Source of the DNA: Deltaproteobacteria bacterium
GTDB lineage: Bacteria > Myxococcota > Kuafuiibacteriia > Kuafuiibacteriales > Kuafuiibacteriaceae
Direction: 5' to 3'
Length of the DNA: 64,000 nt
Assembly: GCA_016713425.1 (NCBI GenBank)
Contig: JADJPE010000005.1
Coordinates: forward strand, 7,174,001-7,238,000
Positions 17,574 to 25,549 of the stretch are shown piece after piece. Position 1 is the stretch's first letter. Every line of letters starts with the position of its first letter. The translations under genes were made by a program, and so were the position numbers. Below the pieces are notes generated by a model. The model had not been told where the DNA came from. It saw nothing but the letters and a program-made list of their open reading frames with translations, and did no database searches.

Positions 17574-18757
17574 ACCTGGGCTCGATGCCAGGGTCTTGCA
17601 GAACCGAAATGCGGAGCCGTCACCTTCATTCAGCGATTCACGAAGACCCTGAATATCTCACCGCATCTTCATGTGCTCGTTCTCGACGGAGTCTTCGCGA
17701 ACGAAGAAGACGGTCCCCGTTTCGTCGAATGCCCAGCCCCAACGAATCGAGACCTTCTCTCGTTGGCCCAAACCGTGTTCAAGAAGATGGAGAAATTTCT
17801 CGCGAAGAGCGGATATCTCCGAAGCGATTCGGACGCTCTTGAGGAAGCCTCGCTGACACCCTTGGAGCGCTGGTATGTGCGCGGCCTCGCGGAGCCATCG
17901 ATGCTGTCGCCAAGTCGCATCGTGGACGTCAAGTCCACGGCGATCGAGTGTGGTGGATTCAGTGTTCATGCTCAGGTTCGTGTTGCCCAAGGCGATCGAC
18001 GAGGACGAGAAAGGCTCTGCCTATATGCGGCCCGTCCGCCATTCGCCGAAGATCAACTTCGCATGAGCGGTGATGGGCGAGTTCGGCTGACGCTTCGTCG
18101 TCCAGCGAAGAACGGGCAGGGTGCGATCGTTCTATCACCGGTACAGTTTCTGAGACGCCTCGCGTGGCTCGTTCCTCCCCGGCGCAGCATCAGGTTCGCT
18201 ACGCGGGCGTTCTGGCTTCGGCCTCGAAAGTGCGGCGCGCGATTGTTCCAAGGCCCGCACCCGCTCTTCAGCTCGCCTTCCCCATCGAGAACATGAGGCC
18301 TCAGGTTCAGAAGCGCCGCATGTCGTGGGCCAAGCTGTTGGCCCGGGTCTATTCGATTGATGGCGAGCGCTGCTTGAGTTGCGGCGGCCGCCTGAGGCCG
18401 ATCGGTGCGGTGACTGAATCGAGTCACGTCAAGCAGACTCTCGGTCGGATGAGACGTCAGCGATGCGCCCGAGATCCCCCTCAGCTCGCCCTCGATCTCT
18501 GATCGACGCCACAAACCGACCCAAGATCCCAAGCTCCCCGGGCTCGGCGCTTCTTGTCCGCGCGGTCGCATGGCTCGTCCGCTGGGGGAGAGGTACGTCT
18601 GAACGCTGCCCGCAGGCTACGGGACTCAGCGGCAGTCCCGTCTTGTGCCGTTCCGAACCGGCCACACTGCGCGCAATATGTGACTCGTCGCACACCTGCG
18701 TCGGTTCTCCGACTCCTCCGGGCATGGTCGAAGCCGATTGATTGCCCTATCGGCCCC
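17574..18757 (+). mobile_element. IS91-like element, copy 2 (5'-truncated, frameshifted)
   Basis: Nearly identical to copies 1 and 3 from CACCTGG at 17574 to the common terminus ATCGGCCCC at 18757. The transposase N-terminus, including the zinc finger, is absent. As in copy 1, four Cs occur at about 18177 where copy 3 has five, shifting the frame before the C-terminal region. It also has one extra C at 18475-18480 relative to copies 1 and 3. It interrupts the glycosidase lipoprotein gene on its right side. Confidence 0.85.
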
Positions 18758-19561
18758 CACGCCCACGCCCACGTCGCGCCGCGAAGATACCTTGAAGAGC
18801 AGTGAATTCGCTGCCCGCACCGGATCGACGAGCGCGAGCGCAAGATTGGTTGCGTAGGCTGTATCGCGGGTCCACACGTATCGCCAGAGCGCGCCCGTCT
18901 CGAAGCAACCCCCGCTCGGACACTCGAGCGACCGGCCATGGTCGAAGGCGTCGTCGCGAATCTCCGCCACCGATGCCTGGCGTGCCTCATCGAGTGCGAG
19001 CGCATAGAGCGCGTCGAACATGGCGTGGCCGCTACGAAGCAGCGGCTCGCCCGCACGCTCTTCGAGGACTCTCTCTTGGCCATTGCCCAAGCCCCCGCTC
19101 TCGCTCGGATCAAGCCCGCTCGAGTCCGCGCGACGCGGCGCATTGCTCGACAGGACGTATCGTCGCCGACACGACGACGTGCCGTCGCCATCCATCATGG
19201 GCTCGGTGGTCACCTCAGCGGCGTAGTTGGAAAACGCAATACGATGACCATCCGGAACGACAACGTCGCCCCCCAGACATTCCGGTGGTGGAACGAAAGC
19301 CGAACCATCCTTGCTTCCGCCCCCGTCGACGCCCTGGTCGCGCGACGCACCATCGCCGGCCCCCGCATCATCCGATGCGCCGGTGTCTGTGCCGATGACA
19401 CCGCCGTCACGTCCCACGCTACCCTCTTCTCCTCCGATGGCGCCCGTCGCGCAACCGCTGACAAGCACGCCGGCGCCGGCGATTGCGGCAGCGGTCACAC
19501 AGGCCACAAAGGTCGAAAAGGCAGCCCGTGTCGGCAGCATCGCGATTTTCGCGCGCGCCAT
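18758..19561 (-). pseudogene. lipoprotein six-hairpin glycosidase-like gene, 3' end removed by IS91
   Basis: The N-terminus has a lipoprotein signal: hydrophobic AAIAGAGVLVSGC with the lipobox cysteine. A Gly/Asp/Ser-rich linker of about 60 residues follows (SVGRDGGVIGTDTGASDD and onward), typical of myxobacterial surface proteins. The mature part contains WRYVWTRDTAYATNLALAL, characteristic of glucoamylase/debranching six-hairpin enzymes. The frame ends at the IS91 terminus (18757), so about two thirds of the enzyme is missing. I chose the ATG at 19561; 19579 and 19600 are alternatives. It would have been an outer-membrane or periplasmic polysaccharide hydrolase. Confidence 0.65.
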
Positions 19562-19784
19562 CGGGCAAAAGCCGTGCATCGGGCAATTCGACGACCGCAC
19601 AAGTCAACAGTAGGCAGTTGGATGCGATCGATCGACCGGGCGTTCGTCCGACATCGACCCTCGTTCTACCGAAGCGTTGCCCCAGCCGTGATGCCTTCCG
19701 TGCTCCTGCGTTCCCTCGGGCTGCTGGTTGAGGCAGCCCTGCCTGGAAATTCTTCTTGCCGGGCAGCTTGCACCCTCTCGGCGA

Positions 19785-19841
19785 CTGACGGTTACGGACG
19801 GTTAGTGACGGCTGCTGACGGCTACTGACGGCTACTGACGA
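19785..19841. repeat. short tandem repeat, TGACGGCTAC type
   Basis: Five or so imperfect copies of a 10-12 base unit built on CTGACGGCTACTGACGG occur between the 306-aa gene stop (19832) and the lipoprotein gene start, touching the end of the former. No coding role is apparent. Confidence 0.7.
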
Positions 19842-20752
19842 TTTGACTGTTGCCCTCGGTCCGCCTGCTTCTGTCGCTGACGCAGCGCCGCGTCCTCACC
19901 TCGGGCCAAAGCGGCACGGCGCCCTCGGAAAAGCGCAACCAGCTCCTCGTCTATGCCCCCCTCGAGGCGCTCCTCGATCTGGAGGCGCTCCACCGCATTC
20001 TGGAGATGTTCCGAAGCCTCGGTAGAGGTCGGATCGGTGACGACCTGCTGGTAGACTTCCTCGAAGGTGTCGACCATGCTGAGCAGCCTGGCTCGAACCG
20101 CCGCCTCCTGGGACACGAGCCCCTCGCGACGGCGCTGAATGCGGACGAGATCGTCTCTCGCGGTCTCGAAGCGACGCCGCTCGACCGAAGACGGCGCGGA
20201 TTCGATCTGTGACTCGATCTCCGCCAACGACTTCGCGACCTGCACATCATCGATGGCGCGCTTTCGCTCCTCGATGAGGAGCAGCGCAAGCCACAAACCA
20301 AGATAGCTCACCGTCGAGTCATCGAGGCGTTCGACATCATAGTCCGTCAGGGCTGTACGCCGGTTCTGTGCGACCTCTTCAAGCGATGCCAACCGATCGC
20401 GCATACGCGCGTAGGCCTCCCACGATTTTCCGTGCTCTCCAACTCGGGTGCGAAGCTCATTGAGCAAGTGTTCTCGTGCATGCTCGCGGCGCACGCGGCG
20501 ATACTTTCGATCGACCCACGCTCGAAATCGGCCCGAACTCGGGATGAACAGCGCGCCGATGCTCTCGGCCGCGACGAAGGCCACGAGCGGAACGGCGCCG
20601 AGGCCCAACCCGAACGGGATGGACACCAACGCCGCGGTCGTGAGCGCGCCCAAAGCGGCGTATTTGTTCGCCGGATGAAGGAGCATCTCCTTCAGATATG
20701 AAGCACTGCGGTCCGCCTCGCCGCGATCCCAGATCTGATCGTTGATTCCCAC
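19832..20752 (-). CDS. membrane-anchored coiled-coil hypothetical protein
   Basis: A 306-aa protein I do not recognise. Residues 33-70 form a hydrophobic hairpin (ALGALTTAALVSIPFGLG, then VPLVAFVAAESIGALF). Two long helical segments rich in Arg/Glu follow (residues 80-140 and 165-290), with a basic Gln-rich tail. A second, weaker hydrophobic stretch (SYLGLWLALLLI) lies near residue 155. It starts 8 bases after the truncated ABC ATPase gene and on the same strand, so they were probably cotranscribed. The function is unknown; toxic-anion-resistance/TelA-like helices are only a loose resemblance. Confidence 0.55.
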   Translation of the reverse strand: MGINDQIWDRGEADRSASYLKEMLLHPANKYAALGALTTAALVSIPFGLGLGAVPLVAFVAAESIGALFIPSSGRFRAWVDRKYRRVRREHAREHLLNELRTRVGEHGKSWEAYARMRDRLASLEEVAQNRRTALTDYDVERLDDSTVSYLGLWLALLLIEERKRAIDDVQVAKSLAEIESQIESAPSSVERRRFETARDDLVRIQRRREGLVSQEAAVRARLLSMVDTFEEVYQQVVTDPTSTEASEHLQNAVERLQIEERLEGGIDEELVALFRGRRAALARGEDAALRQRQKQADRGQQSNRQ

Positions 20753-20759
20753 GGCTCAA

Positions 20760-21225
20760 CTACACGGTGACGCGCACCTGCCCCCTTGATCCGCCTGCGC
20801 CATGCAAAGTAGCGAGGATTCGCTCTTCGAGCGCTTGAGTCTCCGACGACCGCTGCCACGCGCTCGATCTCGGGCGCGGCTCCGAAATCTCGAAGTCGTC
20901 GGCGATCCTCGCCGGCTGACCCGAGAGCACAATGACCCGATCCCCGAGAACCAGCGCCTCCGTCACATCGTGCGTCACGAAGACAATCAAGCAAGGTTGA
21001 CTCCGGTAGAGGTCACTGAGAAGGCGCTGCATCTCCTCGCGCGTCTGCGCATCGAGCGCGCCGAACGGCTCGTCCATCAACAGCATCCGAGGCCGAAGAA
21101 CAAGCGCCCGCGCCAGCGCCACCCGTTGATTCTGTCCGCCCGAAAGCTGGGCTGGACGAAGATCTGCGTGCGCGCCGAGGCCAACCGACTCGATCATCGC
21201 ATCGACACGTGCTTTCGTCCTTCTC
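20760..21225 (-). pseudogene. ABC transporter ATPase (nitrate/taurine type), N-terminus removed by IS91
   Basis: The retained C-terminal 155 residues have the ABC signature LSGGQNQRVALARAL, Walker B MLLMDEPFGALDAQT and the H-loop VFVTHDVTEAL. This is the pattern of SsuB/TauB/NrtD-like importers. The Walker A region is missing because IS91-like copy 3 abuts around 21225; the frame continues into IS antisense sequence. Without the P-loop it cannot be a functional transporter subunit. Confidence 0.8.
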
Positions 21226-22661
21226 TTCTGCGACCGATGCCAGCGTGAGCACGCTCTGGCCTTTTCGTGCAAGGGGCGGGCGATTTGTCCGAGCTGCGGT
21301 GCACGACGGATGCAGGAGACGGCGGCCCATCTCGTCGATGACGTGCTGCCCGATGTCGCGCTGCGGCAATACGTGCTGAGCCCGCCGTTCGAACTGCGCG
21401 GTCTTCTCGCGTGCAAACGAGAGGTCTTGGCGAAGATGGTGAACTTCTTCGTTCGGGCGATCTTTGAGCAACTGACCACCTGGGCTCGATGCCAGGGTCT
21501 TGCAGAACCGAAATGCGGAGCCGTCACCTTCATTCAGCGATTCACGAAGACCCTGAATATCTCACCGCATCTTCATGTGCTCGTTCTCGACGGAGTCTTC
21601 GCGAACGAAGAAGACGGTCCCCGTTTCGTCGAATGCCCAGCCCCAACGAATCGAGACCTTCTCTCGTTGGCCCAAACCGTGTTCAAGAAGATGGAGAAAT
21701 TTCTCGCGAAGAGCGGATATCTCCGAAGCGATTCGGACGCTCTTGAGGAAGCCTCGCTGACACCCTTGGAGCGCTGGTATGTGCGCGGCCTCGCGGAGCC
21801 ATCGATGCTGTCGCCAAGTCGCATCGTGGACGTCAAGTCCACGGCGATCGAGTGTGGTGGATTCAGTGTTCATGCTCAGGTTCGTGTTGCCCAAGGCGAT
21901 CGACGAGGACGAGAAAGGCTCTGCCTATATGCGGCCCGTCCGCCATTCGCCGAAGATCAACTTCGCATGAGCGGTGATGGGCGAGTTCGGCTGACGCTTC
22001 GTCGTCCAGCGAAGAACGGGCAGGGTGCGATCGTTCTATCACCGGTACAGTTTCTGAGACGCCTCGCGTGGCTCGTTCCTCCCCCGGCGCAGCATCAGGT
22101 TCGCTACGCGGGCGTTCTGGCTTCGGCCTCGAAAGTGCGGCGCGCGATTGTTCCAAGGCCCGCACCCGCTCTTCAGCTCGCCTTCCCCATCGAGAACATG
22201 AGGCCTCAGGTTCAGAAGCGCCGCATGTCGTGGGCCAAGCTGTTGGCCCGGGTCTATTCGATTGATGGCGAGCGCTGCTTGAGTTGCGGCGGCCGCCTGA
22301 GGCCGATCGGTGCGGTGACTGAATCGAGTCACGTCAAGCAGACTCTCGGTCGGATGAGACGTCAGCGATGCGCCCGAGATCCCCTCAGCTCGCCCTCGAT
22401 CTCTGATCGACGCCACAAACCGACCCAAGATCCCAAGCTCCCCGGGCTCGGCGCTTCTTGTCCGCGCGGTCGCATGGCTCGTCCGCTGGGGGAGAGGTAC
22501 GTCTGAACGCTGCCCGCAGGCTACGGGACTCAGCGGCAGTCCCGTCTTGTGCCGTTCCGAACCGGCCACACTGCGCGCAATATGTGACTCGTCGCACACC
22601 TGCGTCGGTTCTCCGACTCCTCCGGGCATGGTCGAAGCCGATTGATTGCCCTATCGGCCCC
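21226..22661 (+). mobile_element. IS91-like element, copy 3 (longest transposase frame)
   Basis: This copy reaches further 5' than the others: the frame reads FCDRCQREHALAFSCK then GRAICPSCGARRM, a typical IS91 zinc-binding N-terminus. It has the HUH motif PHLHVLVLDG and continues through five Cs at about 22080 into QHQVRYAGVLASASK and the CLSCGGRLRPIG C-terminal zinc motif, closing at 22506. About 50-80 N-terminal residues still seem to be missing, as the frame runs back into the antisense of the ABC gene. It ends at the shared terminus ATCGGCCCC (22661). It is the best reference for the two frameshifted copies. Confidence 0.85.
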
Positions 22662-23054
22662 ACTACCGCTCGACGATCGACGATGTAGACCAACCGTTGG
22701 GGGAGTCGTGCTCCGAGTGCTCGCCCAACGAGCCAGACCGCTATGGCGGCGGTCTTCCGCAGTCCGGTCGGAGTTGTCCACGCTGATCATGGTGTCCACG
22801 CCCGAGCGGCGCGATTCTTTCCGCGAATGGACACAGATGCAACCGGCGTTCGGCGCTCAGGCCAAAGAGATAGCCGCGTCACACCGCGCGAGCGCGAGGA
22901 ACGCGGCCTGGCTGCGCCATACCTGCGATTTGCAGACGGCCAACCGTGCAGACCAGCGTCATGATCGGTTTGGCCAGCACCTAAGTCGAGTAAGGTAGTC
23001 AATCCGCGCCCAGAAACCGCGATTTGCGGAGGCTCTGGCGAGCTATCAACCAAG
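22662..23054. other. upstream region of the GTPase-helicase operon
   Basis: I see no supportable gene in these 393 bases. Open frames on both strands lack domain signatures. The promoter of the downstream operon must lie here or further upstream, but I could not recognise a convincing -35/-10 pair or operator. Confidence 0.4.
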
Positions 23055-24998
23055 GTGGCTCCCCAGTCACGATTGTTGGAGAGGCTTGAACGCTCGCTCG
23101 ATGCCGGTCAGTCTGCACTCATGCGTGGGCGCCAAGAGATTCGAGATGCACTTGAGTGGTACGCGAGCATTGTCCGGCCGCTGGTGGAGCGACACCTGAG
23201 CGCAGACCTGGAAGAAATGGACGAACAAGCGGACCGGCTCAGCGAACTCCTGGCGGAGCCGGACCCTCGAGTGCGAATACCCATCCTGGGTGAGGCCGCC
23301 GTCGGAAAGAGCACCCTTATCAACGCCCTGGTTGCCGACCACATCCCGATCGTTCCCCAAGGCGGCGTAGGGCCGCACACTGCACAAGCAACGCATGTCG
23401 AATTCTCGGAAACTCGCTACTTCGAGGTCGAGTATCATCGCCCGAAGCAGTTGAATCAACTTCGCCTGATTCTGGAGGCTCGCCTATCCAGAGGCCTAGC
23501 ACGTCCCTTAGGGGAGCCCGCTGTCAGTGCGCGGGATGCTGACAGCGCATCTTCGGAAGATATCGGCGAACCCCAGCCGACGGCCGACCTCGAGGTTGAT
23601 GACCTGACGACCCTCTCCGAGGAGCTGCAAGGTGCATACAAACAACAAGCTGCCTTGGTGCTCTGCGGCAACCCACGGAGCGATGTGACCCTAGAATACC
23701 TCTGCGATGGTCTGCGGCGATGCCTGCCCACGAGCAGCCCGAAATGGGGTACCGATCCCAGCCCCGAAGATGCGGAGAGGATTCGAACCATTAAATCACT
23801 ATTCTCTCGAGAGGATGCTACGCGGCGCGTCAGCGCATCCGGGGATTCCGACGATTGTGGCTTTTTTGAGGAACTCGAGATGCACGCGAGCGGTTATCTC
23901 GCCCCGCTCGTCAAGAAGCTCAGCATCGGCTGGAATGCACCATTCCTTCGAGGTGGCGTTCAGTTGATTGACCTACCGGGACTTGGGGTTGCGAACGACA
24001 GCTACCGAGCCGTGACAGCCGAGAACATTCGAAATGCTCGGGCGATTTTGCTCGTCGTCAACCGGTCAGGAGTGAGCGAAAACTCGGCCGATCTCTTGAG
24101 GTCATCGGGGTTCATCAACTCGCTGTTACATGAAGACCCGGAGCAGCATTCGCTATCCGTGGAGCTCGTTGTCGCCGTCACCCAACTCGACCTGCCTGCC
24201 GCAGACGAGCGAAAGAAAGCCAAGCAACGTCGAGGCGGTGGCGGCCGAGACTTTGTAGCGTGCCTCGACGACATCTGCGAGAGAGCGAAGAAGTTGGCCG
24301 TCGAGCAGCTCAAGACGGAGTTGCTCAAGTTGCACGAAAGCGGCGGCGACTCTGCACGAGCGGCACGGCATGAAGCCATCCAGCGGGCGTTGACGAATAT
24401 CTCGATTCATCCTGTCTCGTCCATCGAGCACCAGAAGCTCTTTGAAGGCGATCCTGACGACAGGGCACGGATCCAAACCGCATCGGAGTCCAGGATTCCG
24501 GGATTGCGTCAGCATCTAGCCGCTGTCGCTGAACGGACGCTCGATCATCACGCTCGAAGGCTAGAGGCCAGCGCGCGGCGATTCCGAGAAGCATGCGTGA
24601 TGGCTCTTCGCGAAGCCGAGGGCCTTGTCGACAGCTCAGAGAGCTCCGTCGAAGACATCATGGACAACTTACGAGATTTTTCTGAGCCCCGTCGGCAGGA
24701 GCTAGACAACCGGCGGGGCCAGCTTCGTGAGTTCTTGCGCTACACCCTTCCGGCGGAGCTCTCGCTCAGCGTGCAGCAAGCCAGCGATGGAGCTCGCCGC
24801 GACCTTCAGAAGTACCTCGGTGATCTTCGCGGCTGCCATTGGGCCACGCTGCGCGCGGCCATCCGGCGCGGCGGCTCGTTTCGCGGCAGCCGGACCATCG
24901 ACTTACCTAATGAGCTTACGCTTCGCTTCGAAGAGCCGGTTGCCGTTGCGTGGAGTCAGACGACGCTCCTTCGATTCGCCAACGCTGTAGGGCGATGA
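23055..24998 (+). CDS. dynamin-like large GTPase, first gene of candidate defence operon
   Basis: A 647-aa GTPase. The G1 P-loop LGEAAVGKSTLINAL lies at residues 79-90 and the G2 region GGVGPHTAQAT near 105. G3 DLPGLG is at residues 306-311, and a G4-like VTQLD is near 375-379. About 190 residues, rich in charged helix, separate G2 from G3. The C-terminal 170 residues are helical, as in dynamin-type proteins. The start is GTG at 23055 with a weak ribosome site. The stop overlaps the next start as ATGA. Bacterial dynamin-like proteins usually remodel membranes, and several (for example LeoA-type) act in phage defence. Pairing with an SNF2 helicase is unusual. Confidence 0.75.
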   Translation: MAPQSRLLERLERSLDAGQSALMRGRQEIRDALEWYASIVRPLVERHLSADLEEMDEQADRLSELLAEPDPRVRIPILGEAAVGKSTLINALVADHIPIVPQGGVGPHTAQATHVEFSETRYFEVEYHRPKQLNQLRLILEARLSRGLARPLGEPAVSARDADSASSEDIGEPQPTADLEVDDLTTLSEELQGAYKQQAALVLCGNPRSDVTLEYLCDGLRRCLPTSSPKWGTDPSPEDAERIRTIKSLFSREDATRRVSASGDSDDCGFFEELEMHASGYLAPLVKKLSIGWNAPFLRGGVQLIDLPGLGVANDSYRAVTAENIRNARAILLVVNRSGVSENSADLLRSSGFINSLLHEDPEQHSLSVELVVAVTQLDLPAADERKKAKQRRGGGGRDFVACLDDICERAKKLAVEQLKTELLKLHESGGDSARAARHEAIQRALTNISIHPVSSIEHQKLFEGDPDDRARIQTASESRIPGLRQHLAAVAERTLDHHARRLEASARRFREACVMALREAEGLVDSSESSVEDIMDNLRDFSEPRRQELDNRRGQLREFLRYTLPAELSLSVQQASDGARRDLQKYLGDLRGCHWATLRAAIRRGGSFRGSRTIDLPNELTLRFEEPVAVAWSQTTLLRFANAVGR

Positions 24999-25549
24999 AG
25001 GATCATCACGTGCGTTTGGCGCAAGAGGTTAGCCAAAGGGTGCATGAGCTCGCACCGGGCCTCGGACCGTCGATTTGCGAGGGGCTCGTCAAGCGAACCG
25101 ACGGCAGGCTGACCGAGTCCTTGGCCTCGTCGTGGGACGCCCTAGAAATCGTGCGCAGAGAGGTCAAGATTGCCATCTTTGCCGAAGTCGAGGATCGAGT
25201 ACGAACGATCTGCACCGCCTTCGTCGAGTCGAACCTCGACAAGGGAGCTGGTGTGAAGGCTCGGATCAACGAACTGTTGACGTCAGAGCTTGCCGTGGAA
25301 GTCGTAGAGGGAGCGCGAATTGCGTCAACCGATCTCCTCGGAGCACACCTCGAACGCGCGAGTGACGAGATCATGAAGGCGTTCACTGCAGTTGGCAATC
25401 CTGTGGACGCCCTCCTTCAGAACCTTTGCGACGCTGCGAAGGCTGAACGTGACAATAAACTCGTTCGAGCAACCGCCAAAGCGGAACTCCTCGCTGCGCT
25501 AGCTTCTGCAGAGGCGGCTGGAACCGGGCGACTCGGTGTGTCGGCATGA
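24995..25549 (+). CDS. small helical partner protein of the GTPase-helicase operon
   Basis: A 184-aa predominantly helical protein (for example DALEIVRREVKIAIFAEVED and DAAKAERDNKLVRATAKAEL) without a recognisable family signature, signal or membrane segment. Its ATG lies inside the GTPase stop (ATGA at 24995-24998), and its own stop is overlapped in the same way by the helicase start (25546-25549). This double coupling implies fixed stoichiometry of the three products. A C-terminal extension of the GTPase stalk, split into its own gene, is one possible reading. Confidence 0.65.
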   Translation: MKDHHVRLAQEVSQRVHELAPGLGPSICEGLVKRTDGRLTESLASSWDALEIVRREVKIAIFAEVEDRVRTICTAFVESNLDKGAGVKARINELLTSELAVEVVEGARIASTDLLGAHLERASDEIMKAFTAVGNPVDALLQNLCDAAKAERDNKLVRATAKAELLAALASAEAAGTGRLGVSA

